DNA of 64,000 bases from contig NC_035440.2 of NCBI RefSeq assembly GCF_002127325.2, positions 74,092,464 through 74,156,463 of the forward strand, in the 5' to 3' direction. Below, one piece after another: positions 21,777 to 30,195 of this stretch (its first letter is position 1; each line of letters starts with the position of its first letter). The notes below the pieces were generated by a model that had not been told where the DNA came from, searched no databases, and saw nothing but the letters and a program-made list of their open reading frames with translations. The DNA comes from Helianthus annuus (lineage: Eukaryota; Streptophyta; Magnoliopsida; Asterales; Asteraceae). The translations under genes were made by a program, and so were the position numbers.

Positions 21777-24700
21777 TTACCCGACTCGTGCCTTCAGACT
21801 GAGCCTGTGAAGCTCTCTTCTCAAAAAATTCTTTGTTTGATTTGATTTTGTAAAAATTTCTTTTTCTTCATCAACAAGTGAACTCGAACTGTTCACAAAC
21901 TTTTTCTTTTCGACAAACCTCTTGTTTGAGACATTTCTTTTCTGAAGTGGTTTACCCCCCTGATAACCACCCGACCAGTTATTTCTGTTGTTATTGTAAA
22001 AACGTGGTGGATAAACAGTTTTCTTGTTGTAAACCCTCTCTTTCTTTCGACTCAGATTGTTCACTGCTGACAACTCGACTTCAACCAGTTTGAAAACTTT
22101 TGTCAATTTGTTCAAATTAATATTCTCTAATGGAAACTCAGAATCCGAAAACAACTTATCCGATCCCGACATCTTGTACATGACAAGATCAGATTCATCA
22201 TGTAAGTTGTTTTTGGACTTTTGCTTCGGAATGTATTTATCTAGAAAACACCCATCCTCCTCAGAAGTGTCACAATCCGGTTTAAGCACTTTGTCTACCA
22301 CACTTTTCACCACATCATTTTGGACACCCTCTTCATTGGAAGACGTGAACGTGACATCAATGTTCTCAGGAAGTGTAACATCACTTTCTTCCTCAATTTC
22401 CACCAAACTAGACTGCTTTTTCGTGTAGTTGTCTAAAATTGGCGGTGGAACTTTGTGAAACCCTACACCCGTTCCATCAGAAAACACATCCTCACCAGCT
22501 TTGTTTTTCCCTATAGGTTTGGGAACAATATGCTGCAAAACAAAGCTAGCTGAGCTATAACTGTTTAATTTTAACTGAATTCTTTCATTTTCAATTTCAA
22601 TTTCTTGAACTTTAAGTTTTACTTTAGCAATTTCATCCAGTTGTTTGTTAATTGATTCTTCTTTTAATCTCAAAACAACTCTTAGATGCTCATTTTCTTT
22701 AGTTGTTTTTCCATTTCGATCATCACTGTCTTTTACAACGCTTTTTAATTTTTCAAATTTTTCAGAAATTTGTCGATGTTCAAGAAATACTTTGTCATTT
22801 TCAGCTTTAATTTTCTTACACTCAGTCATTAATTCATTTACTTGTTCAGTTGAAGCTTTTAATTTTGTGTCACGTTCAAGAATCTGATCCTCAAGCTTTC
22901 CAACTTTAGTTGTTAGATTCTTGATTTTCTCACCGTTTAAGTACGTGACAGTGCCACAAAAATTGCATTGTTTGGTGCAACTTTTGCAATCAGCATTACC
23001 CTCAACCTTTTTACCTGACACATTCGTTAACTTGTTTTGACTGACCTGATCCTTTGACTCAGTAACAGAAACAGGATCTACCTCAAGTGCTTTTGCAGCT
23101 AGCACTTTGTCAGTCATATTTCCCAGGTTCTCAGCTGTTAACTCCTGTGCAGTATCGATCAAACCGGTATCAACTTGCTTTACTTTCTCAAGTTCTTCTT
23201 TCTCTTTCATCTCTTTCTCTTTTCTCTCTTTTTCTTCTTTCTCCTTTCTCTCTTTCTCTTCTTCAATCATCTTTGATGTTGGTGTTCCCCACCACTTGTG
23301 CTGCCAATATTCATCATCTTCTTTGTACTCCTGAATGATGGCTTCGATATCTATCTTTCTGTCATCAACTGCGATGTTGCCATATCTATCAAGATAACAT
23401 TCTCTGTCTGGATCCCATCTGTTTGCTCTTTTAGCTTCCAGATAGACACTAGACAGTCTGATGATTTTGGCTTCAGCAACCATCTTCCGATATTTATACT
23501 TCTGTTCTTCCGTACGATCATCCTTCCACGGAATGGGTTCATCATGACTTGCCATAAAAGCGTAACCCACCGCATCATCTTCTGGTAGAACTTCTTTACT
23601 CCAATCGTATCCCTCATCGTCATAAATCACAGCTAATGCCCTCGATTTGTCTCTATTCTCTTCCTGCTGCTTCAATCTGGGCGGCTCAGATTTATTTTGA
23701 TAGTAGATTGCCTTTTTGTAATAGTCGTCACGAAACGGATTCTCAGACTCATCAACGTACGCGTTTCTACATTCACGCTTGAAGTGACCCTTCTGCTTAC
23801 ATTTGAAACACGTCACTTTGGATTTATCGAACCCCAACTTTGTAGATGGACCACCGATCGTTTTTCTCCCAGTAATCTCCATAAAGCGTTGTGCACGTCG
23901 AACTGCACTTGCCATTGCCCAACGGATGTCGATCAGTTCCATTTCTTCAGGGTCTATCTGATCGTAATCTTCTTTCGTCAGATTTGTGTTCCCTATCTTT
24001 CCGGCTACCAACCCTTCATAGGACTCCAACACAGATGCCAGAAAAACCCTTTGTTGCTTAGCCGACTCTTCATCAAAATTCTGTGCATTTTTCATATCTA
24101 TCGCGATATTGCAGGAAAACTTCGCATCAGAACGATTTGCAGAAGATGTAGATCCACTGTGATAACCACTGTGGCTTCCGCTGCTTGAACTGCTTTGTCC
24201 TTCTTTGTTTGCTGGAGAGACATTCTCAGCAGAAAATGCAGTTTTCGGAGAAGTAGCTTTCGGCATCAAGCTTTTCGGATAATAAAGATCCAAGTTTTGC
24301 TGATAGGATGAGTGATTGACTTTGTAAGTTTTCTTCAATTCAAGTTCATGACTTTCAAGTTTCTCAATCACCAAATCTAGAGTCAGTTTTTCCGGAGAAA
24401 TAGTGTTTTTCAACATCAAAGCGTAATATCTCCAATCCACTTCATCTCGTAAGGAATCGAACAATTTGTCAATAAGTTCTTCCGGAGAATACGAGATCTT
24501 GTGTCGTGCAAGCTCCAATTTCAGATGACCAAATCGTTCAATCATTTTACAAACCGATTCATTTTTTAGACAACAAAACATGTCAAATTCTTTCTTAAGC
24601 AACTTTGTTTTGTTCTTTATAATCTCTGTGCTTCCAATACACTTCTTTTTGAGTTTTTCCCACAAATCTTTAGCGTTGGTGTAATCTATCAGTGAAATGA

Positions 24701-25076
24701 TATCCTCTCGAACTGATTGAAACAACAGAGCTACACACTTTTGTTCAGCTACAAAAAGATCAATTTCTTCAGAATTTCTTAAAGCTGCACCAATTTTCTT
24801 TCCCTCAGCATAACCATTTTTCATACTCTTCCAACTGGGGAAAGCGAATGCCATTAGCCAATCTTCGAACTTTGTTGCGCACCTGCTGTAGTCTTCTATA
24901 GCCATCAACTTAGGAGGTTTGTTAAACGTTCCAAATGCACTTTCGGACTCCCAAGCTTCTTTCTTTTTCTCTTTTGGTTGATTCTCGTTTGTATTGTTCG
25001 ATGTCGAATCGTTGTTTCCTGAACTTCCCGTAAATGCGTACATGTCGCTAAATGGATTCAAGAACATATCATCCAT
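21777..25076 (-). CDS. Copia-1 Gag, main frame (about 1,100 codons, open)
   Basis: I chose ATG at 25076 (M-D-D-M-F-L-N-P-F), which is conserved in copia-2 (M-D-D-I-F-L-N-P-F). The open frame extends 10 codons further but starts inside an acceptor-like TTTTGCAG. Residues about 40-240 form a UBN2-type capsid domain (FEDWLMAFAF, EQKCVALLFQSVREDIISL, KKEFDMFCCLK, ERFGHLKLELARH). A first CCHC knuckle (CFKCKQKGHFKREC) is near residue 420. Then come a K/E-rich segment near 600-630 and a long coiled-coil-like stretch (about 690-860). No internal stop occurs over 3.3 kb. It ends in a short out-of-family tail (RRELHRLSLKARVG) because the second knuckle lies in the -1 frame. The length is far above a typical copia Gag. 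Confidence 0.88.
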   Translation of the reverse strand: MDDMFLNPFSDMYAFTGSSGNNDSTSNNTNENQPKEKKKEAWESESAFGTFNKPPKLMAIEDYSRCATKFEDWLMAFAFPSWKSMKNGYAEGKKIGAALRNSEEIDLFVAEQKCVALLFQSVREDIISLIDYTNAKDLWEKLKKKCIGSTEIIKNKTKLLKKEFDMFCCLKNESVCKMIERFGHLKLELARHKISYSPEELIDKLFDSLRDEVDWRYYALMLKNTISPEKLTLDLVIEKLESHELELKKTYKVNHSSYQQNLDLYYPKSLMPKATSPKTAFSAENVSPANKEGQSSSSSGSHSGYHSGSTSSANRSDAKFSCNIAIDMKNAQNFDEESAKQQRVFLASVLESYEGLVAGKIGNTNLTKEDYDQIDPEEMELIDIRWAMASAVRRAQRFMEITGRKTIGGPSTKLGFDKSKVTCFKCKQKGHFKRECRNAYVDESENPFRDDYYKKAIYYQNKSEPPRLKQQEENRDKSRALAVIYDDEGYDWSKEVLPEDDAVGYAFMASHDEPIPWKDDRTEEQKYKYRKMVAEAKIIRLSSVYLEAKRANRWDPDRECYLDRYGNIAVDDRKIDIEAIIQEYKEDDEYWQHKWWGTPTSKMIEEEKERKEKEEKERKEKEMKEKEELEKVKQVDTGLIDTAQELTAENLGNMTDKVLAAKALEVDPVSVTESKDQVSQNKLTNVSGKKVEGNADCKSCTKQCNFCGTVTYLNGEKIKNLTTKVGKLEDQILERDTKLKASTEQVNELMTECKKIKAENDKVFLEHRQISEKFEKLKSVVKDSDDRNGKTTKENEHLRVVLRLKEESINKQLDEIAKVKLKVQEIEIENERIQLKLNSYSSASFVLQHIVPKPIGKNKAGEDVFSDGTGVGFHKVPPPILDNYTKKQSSLVEIEEESDVTLPENIDVTFTSSNEEGVQNDVVKSVVDKVLKPDCDTSEEDGCFLDKYIPKQKSKNNLHDESDLVMYKMSGSDKLFSDSEFPLENINLNKLTKVFKLVEVELSAVNNLSRKKERVYNKKTVYPPRFYNNNRNNWSGGYQGGKPLQKRNVSNKRFVEKKKFVNSSSSLVDEEKEIFTKSNQTKNFLRRELHRLSLKARVG
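21822..21828 (-). promoter_or_regulatory. Candidate -1 ribosomal frameshift heptamer in copia-1 Gag
   Basis: On the minus strand the heptamer is T TTT TTG with codon phase AAT TTT TTG, the canonical X XXY YYZ arrangement. A -1 slip reads TTT TTT GAG AAG and continues straight into the frame of the second zinc knuckle. I have not shown a downstream pseudoknot. Confidence 0.4.
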
Positions 25077-25083
25077 CGTGAAC

Positions 25084-25702
25084 GTACCTGCAAAATCAGA
25101 CAACACTTAGAAAAATTTTTGATTTTGAAAAACGACAGAACCACAAAAGCGAGCCTATCCGTGCAACTGACAGAAAAGCGAATCAGGTTAGGTTCAAATA
25201 AGCGAACCCAACTATAACCTCTTGAGCGGTTCACAAATGTCAGAAAAGCGAGTCACAAATATGTTTGAATGAGCGATCCGAGTATGATCGTTCGAGCGAT
25301 CCAAGAATGATCGTTCGAGCGGTTCAGCAAATTTCGTATGAGCGGTCCAGAGGTGATCGTTTGAGCGGTCCAAGAAAGTCCGCTCGAGCGATCCTGAGAG
25401 CAAAATTGTCCAAAAGAGCGATCCTAAAGGTGAATTTTGAGTGATCCAGACAGTTTAAGTCCAAATAAGCGATCCAATTGTCCGAAAAAGCGATCGACTG
25501 TTTTTAGCTGTTTTTAACCATTTTTAGTCCAAATTTTCACCTAATTCTTTCTAGGGTTTGTTAATAGTGAGTTTTACACGTTATACTCGAATTTCAGACA
25601 ATTTTGACCGTTGGAACCACTAGAAACTGAAAAAGTATGAGAGAAAGTGAGTAGAAAAGAGAGATTTCTGCAGATCTATGCTGTCGTAGTATGAACTCCT
25701 CG
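25084..25702 (-). repeat. Copia-1 leader with about 15 GGATCGCTC-like words
   Basis: Between the primer-binding site and Gag the element-sense strand repeats short words of the form GG(A/T)(T/C)CGCT(C/T), mostly followed by two A/T/G bases. In window sense these appear as GAGCGATCC, GAGCGGTCC, GAGCGGTTC and AAGCGATCC between about 25145 and 25500, roughly every 20-25 bases. The same word family occurs in the LTR upstream of TATA. The frame at 25212-25403 is an artefact of the repeat. The leader ends TTTTGCAG/GTAC near 25087, like a splice acceptor. Confidence 0.85.
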
Positions 25703-25722
25703 TCCTGAGCTCTGATACCACT
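25703..25722 (-). other. Primer-binding site of copia-1
   Basis: The minus strand reads AGTGGTATCAGAGCTCAGG directly after the LTR end. It contains TGGTATCAGAGC, complementary to the 3' end of initiator methionine tRNA. The same site is used by copia-2 and copia-3. Confidence 0.85.
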
Positions 25723-26151
25723 TGTTGGACCGTTCTATGACCCGAAAAGTCAGTCAAGGTCGTTCATCTTCACATACGAAGGCGGAATCAACGTAAATGA
25801 AGTTACAACAGCTTATCCTTTCAATTCCTGATCTTTCTATTGCTTTCTGATAAAATTTTTGGCAGAGTTTCAGCACCGTAGCACACACATACCCTGTTAC
25901 ATCAAATGAACCGCTCCTGTCTATTTATAGATATCCAGGGCCGCTTATGTGACATGCCATATAAGCGATCCAGCATCTTTGTCACATAAGCGATCCACAC
26001 TAATGTCCTAAAAGCGGTCCAAGACTAAGACAATGACATATAAGCGATCCTAAGTCTATCTTACACAATATACACACTTTGACCCCCTATAGACCAATCT
26101 TGACTTCAGACTTCTTGTAGACGCAGTCAACAGACATTCCGTGTATCAACA
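25723..26151 (-). repeat. Copia-1 5' LTR (right in window)
   Basis: It is near-identical to the LTR at 15702-16129. I see one extra C (GACCCG versus GACCG), one A/G change (GGCGGAATC versus GGCAGAATC) and one T/C change in a TATA run. The TATA box on the minus strand is near 25920-25930. Confidence 0.93.
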
Positions 26152-27425
26152 GTGTGATCAATTGATGCAGAGACGTCTCTCTTATAGGATGTTTTTTGCG
26201 CGTAGTTTAGGCGCGATTTTATTATAATAAATGATATTAATAAAGTAACCGTTTTTTCAGTTACTGTGTGTATTTTATTGTTTTTGTTCAGCTTTTTATG
26301 AGTTTAGGGTGATAGACGTCCCATCTTCCAAGTTTGGCGTTTTTTAATGGCGTTACGGAGTTTTTGGCGTTTTTTTATTTTTTAATAATACTTGTCCAAA
26401 GTAATTTTATTATAGTTTGGGAGTTTTTGGCGTTTTATGACATGATGGCGTTTCACAAGCATTTTGTCTGTGTGGCGTTTTAGTAAAATAATGTATTTGT
26501 TCTTAGCTGAAAAATACATAACAAACAACTGAAAAAGAAAATTAAAAAAATAAAAATAGAAACAATTCATCTTCCAAATCTTTACTGTCACCAGTCTCTT
26601 TCTTCTTTGAAACATGTTCACTGGCGGTTTGACTTTGGTATGCTTCATTTTTTTGTTGTTGAAGTAGCCTTTTTGTCATCGTTTGGAAGCACAAATGACG
26701 TGAGTTTTTGTTTGAAGTTTATCTTTATCTTCATTTTTATCTTCAACCCACTCATCAGTGTCATCTGTCTCTTCATGCCATTCAAATATTCATCTAGAAC
26801 AAAGCACAGAAAATGACATAAGTCTTACATCAGCATCTTTTTCTTGAAGATTTGTCCATCTCATGCAGCTAAATGTTATTGTGTTACACCCCTTCAGCTA
26901 AGAATGCATTCTGTGAAACTTCGCGTAGAACAATATTGAATATACAAGAAATGATGTTTGCCATTTTTTGCGTTTTTCTCAGAAAATAGTGTATCTAAAA
27001 GTACGTCGATTGGAATCTTTGATGTTTGAGTTTTTTGGCGTTTTTATTAAGATGATTGATATATAGTAAAATATGGCGTTTTGAGTTTGGTGTGTTTGAT
27101 GTTTTGGGTTTTTTGGCCTTTCTAAGATGAATGGTATATAGTAGTAAATATGGCGTTTACGGTTCGGGGTGTGTTTAATGAATGTCTGAGATGTTTGTTT
27201 ATATAGGATGTGTTTTGGCCCGTAATGGCGTTTTATTCATGAGTTTGGCGTTTTGGGTATAGAAGTCTAAAGACCCTTTTACCCTTAATGAAGCGCGTCC
27301 ACTTAATAGAATTGGTGTTATTTACGAAAACGCCACCATGCCAATCTAGTCCATAGATTGTTTTGATCGGACGATCCATAACTGTTCTCACTGTTCTCAC
27401 ACTTTTCACCGTTTTCTCTAAATCC

Positions 27426-27428
<3 letters not shown>
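26152..27428 (+). mobile_element. TIR DNA transposon with GGCGTTTT words, right portion
   Basis: It contains the right TIR (27388-27426) and about ten further TGGCGTTT words. Its first 800 bases repeat, in the same orientation, material already present left of copia-1. Examples are CTTTACTGTCACCAGTCTCT versus CTTCACTGTCACTAGCCTCT, and TTTGTCCATCTCAT in both. The two sides of copia-1 are therefore overlapping pieces of the element, not the two halves of one clean copy. Confidence 0.65.

Positions 27429-27470
<42 letters not shown>
27429..27470. repeat. (AT)n microsatellite
   Basis: About 42 bases of AT repeats border the right TIR of the GGCGTTTT transposon and the left end of the next small element. 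Confidence 0.9.
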
Positions 27471-27472
<2 letters not shown>

Positions 27473-27475
<3 letters not shown>

Positions 27476-27789
27476 CTTATCCTACATTACGTACGCGATC
27501 ATCTCAGCCGTCAGATCTTCATCCAACATTGAAATCGCATGTTAATTTTTTGTAACAATTTCGCATGTTGGTTTTTTAACATGCGATTTCATCAAAATTA
27601 CCACATGCGAAATTGTTACAAAAAATCAACATGCGATTTGATCAAAATTATCACATGCGAAATTGTCAAAAAACCAACATGCGAATTTCATCAAAGTTAT
27701 CACATGCGATTTCATCCATGCTATTTTATAACATGCGATTTCACATCGCGTATGTAGCGTACGTTAAGCCATTTTGTATGATACACTTT

Positions 27790-27795
<6 letters not shown>
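27473..27795. mobile_element. Small TIR element with internal CATGCGA repeats
   Basis: The ends are inverted relative to one another: TTACGTACGCGATC on the left and GATTTCACATCGCGTATGTAGCGTACG on the right (imperfect TIR). The interior has about nine CATGCGA words. They alternate between ACATGCGATTTCATCAAAAT and ACATGCGAAATTGT-type units of about 25-40 bases, so many pairs can fold back. There are no coding signs: the frames at 27539-27837 are low-complexity. TA repeats follow at 27796-27821. Confidence 0.6.
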
Positions 27796-27821
<26 letters not shown>

Positions 27822-27829
<8 letters not shown>

Positions 27830-28784
27830 TGGAATAGAACATTGTAATTTGAATCGTGTATATTATCTGATGAATCATGGAGGATAAACAAGTGTGTTTG
27901 GAAATTGATGGACAAAATAACCAACTTGTATTATTAAACAAAATGGGAAATACATTACAAATGAAATAACATAAAATAAAGTTAAACTTTCAAGATGGTT
28001 ACACTAGCACTTGTAAAATGCTTATACATGTTGAAAATTAGGTGAAATGACCATATTATCCTCTTAACATGCATTATAATATAGTATAGAAACATAGCTT
28101 ACTTGCCACACTACTGATTAAATGAGTTGTAATCGGGTTGAATTTATATACCACATATGTTTTTTTACCTTTTAGTTTTAATTTTAAAGGTACTCCCGAA
28201 CCCATTATCTACAACCTAACTTAAATCGTCTATTACAAATACTAGCAGTAAGACCCATGTGCAAACACGGGTCGCTTTTAGAAAACCATGCATAACACAT
28301 TTTGATAGAAAGTATAGAAAGGTATATAGATATTATATCAAAACGTATTATCTATTATAGCTAAAAAGACAACTATAAACATAGATTATCGGTTAATATA
28401 TCAGTTACATACGATTATTTCCATTCTCTTATCCAAAAAAGCGCGTATCCATTCATTGACAATGTAAATTGTTTACCCAAAAAGACAATATAAACTGTTT
28501 ATAGACATAAGTACATATAAAAGATGTGTAACAAAACTTAATAGAGTTGGAATACAACTTAAATTTCAACAAACATTAACTACAAACACACAATCACCTG
28601 CCTCAACAACTTTCAGCAAAGCTAAATCAAGGAATCAGCAGACTTTAGAAAACAGCAGATCTTTATTCTCTCATCAACCTTTCCCGGATTTGCCCTTTGA
28701 ATTGGAGCTCAAAATCCAAGGAATCAGTATCATCTTCATCCCTATCAAGCTGAAGGTTAAAAAGATCTTGGAGGTCAACTAGAT
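27822..28784. other. AT-rich stretch without recognised genes
   Basis: I see no reading frame or element ends I can name. A phrase CCCATGTGCAAACACGGGTCG near 28255-28275 has the look of the CCGTG...CACGGGT ends of some plant non-autonomous transposons, but no partner end was found. The last 200 bases may be the 3' end of the accessory frame to the right. Confidence 0.5.
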
Positions 28785-30190
28785 TCAGACCAAGTGCATC
28801 TCCCTTGATATCTTTTCAACACTACCATCAGACTTGATCAAAGTCAATTCATGGGTCTGTTTGTCAGACTTCCACTTTAGTATTTTTGGGTCTAATGGGT
28901 TTCTTGGGAGAAGTTTTATTTGAGAGGAGTTTGGCGATTGAGGCCTGCTTGCCAACGTTTGAAGTGTTTGAGCAACTTGAGCTTGTAATTGCAACGAAGC
29001 ATCATCCAATCCATATCGTAACTGATTTCTGATAGACTCTTTTCTGATTTCAGCTTCTCCCTTTTCATCTTCCTCATCAATCAGTTGTTGTCTTTTTCTT
29101 TGGTTCAAGACAACGATGGATACATCTGCTGATGAGAACAACTTTTTAGAGGTAATGGTCTGCCGACGTCTAACAGTGGTTTCATCTTTGTATACTGGCT
29201 TTTTTGTAAGGGATGGATATGTCTTTCTTCGCTCTTCTAGCTTATTGTAAGCTTGATCAATATACTGCCTAGACCATTTTCCAATTTGTCTAGCAGTCCC
29301 ATACTTAGCTGCGACAAAGTTCTGCCCTCATTCTCTTGTACTTCAACACTTCATCCACTTCAACCTTTTTGTATTGTTTCCAGTTGGGAGCAGATTTTTG
29401 CATTTGAGGATCTTTATTCATCTTTTCAATTCTATTAACTTCCTCTTTAAGAGCTTCAAGGGGCCAGTCTTTGAAATCAGACCTGTAGGCTTCGTTGGGC
29501 TTGGTATCCATGATAATGTTTAAGAAATCATTCCTTAATGTCTTTTGTAGCTCAGCATTTAGTGACAGATTTAATATTTTCTTACTCAGGTCTCTAGCAA
29601 AATCTTCTAACTTTTTGACTTGACTAAGCCAATGTTGCATGCGACCTGATAAGTTGGTGTCTCCTAGCCCTTTACTCTCTTCTTTTGCCTGATATTCTGC
29701 TTGCTTGCCCTTTAGCTTCAGATATTCATCAATATTCTTTGGAGTTCCGAATCCATGAAGAGATGGGAAGGATCATTTGGATGGATCATCCTCTGTGTAA
29801 AATTGAATCATTTCATCTTGAACTGCAAACAGTTCCAGAAGGAAATTTACTGCCAATGGGTTGATTTTTGTTGGTGGAGGTGGAATGAATGGTTTGGGTG
29901 AAGTTTGAATGAATGGAGCAGATGATAACGGAATTGGTGTAGGTATATATTTTTCTTCCTTCTCTTCTTCATGCACCATGAATTTTCTCTTTCTTGTGTA
30001 AACATATTTTAGAGGAGGAGTTTGGGAAGAAGAACGTGCTATGAGTGTAAGGGTTGATTGTGATGGGAATTGAAATTGGATAGAATCAATGGATTGACTA
30101 ACAACTGTTGAAACAACTGGTGTCTCAACCGTTGTTGTCTTAACATCTGTAGAAGCATTTGTTGCATCAACAATTGTTTCAGTGGAGGTT
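28785..30190 (-). pseudogene. Retroelement accessory ORF, C-terminal part (broken)
   Basis: Minus-strand continuation of the frame at 33624-36092 after the solo LTR. Order of content: S/T/V-rich linker with LKYVYTRKRKFMV and a proline-rich PKPFIPPPPTKINPL (30190-29776), a stop at 29773-29775, then KNIDEYLKLKGKQAEYQ and MQHWLSQVKKLEDFARDLSK, a K/E-rich segment with PNWKQYKKVEVDEVLKYK, a frameshift near 29310, and YIDQAYNKLEERRKTYPSL to the end near SREMHLV. I know this kind of long charged protein from Asteraceae copia-like elements. Its function is unknown. At least one stop and one frameshift make this copy defective. Confidence 0.6.
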
Positions 30191-30195
30191 GGTAG
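30191..30195 (+). repeat. Target site duplication GGTAG, left
   Basis: GGTAG lies immediately before the LTR at 30196 and recurs at 33619-33623 directly after it, a perfect 5-bp duplication. Confidence 0.9.

Larger units (their letters stand above)
15702..26151 (-). mobile_element. Copia-1: full-length Ty1/copia element (SIRE/Maximus-like), young
   Basis: It is oriented on the minus strand: right LTR, primer-binding site, repeat-rich leader, Gag, Pol (protease, integrase, RT, RNase H), long 3' non-coding region, polypurine tract, left LTR. The LTRs (429 and 428 bp) differ at about three positions by eye, so insertion was recent. The flanking 5-mers GGCGT (left) and GTGTG (right) do not match, so there is no target duplication. 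Gag and Pol carry few lesions: a -1 frame change in Gag, one nonsense codon and a one-base deletion in Pol. The clade call rests on RT phrasing and the very long Gag and is tentative. Confidence 0.93.

Noticed and set aside
23087..24188. Plus-strand serine/phenylalanine-rich frames, up to 163 codons
   Set aside because: Antisense of the K/E-rich copia-1 Gag; composition is the expected mirror of that repeat.
25212..25403. 63-codon minus frame with repeated LDRSNDH-type residues
   Set aside because: It arises from translation of the leader word array; it has no start context and is absent in copia-2 and copia-3.
25140..25500. CRISPR-like array because of regularly spaced short repeats
   Set aside because: Words are about 9-12 bp, degenerate, spaced 20-30 bp, in a eukaryotic retroelement leader; no cas genes and no true repeat-spacer structure.
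27539..27837. 72- and 74-codon frames with HMRFHQNYHMR-like repeats
   Set aside because: They are translations of the CATGCGA repeats in a TIR element, in several frames at once.
28255..28275. CCCATGTGCAAACACGGGTCG as a transposon end
   Set aside because: Reminiscent of known plant non-autonomous ends, but no partner end or duplication found, so not annotated as an element.
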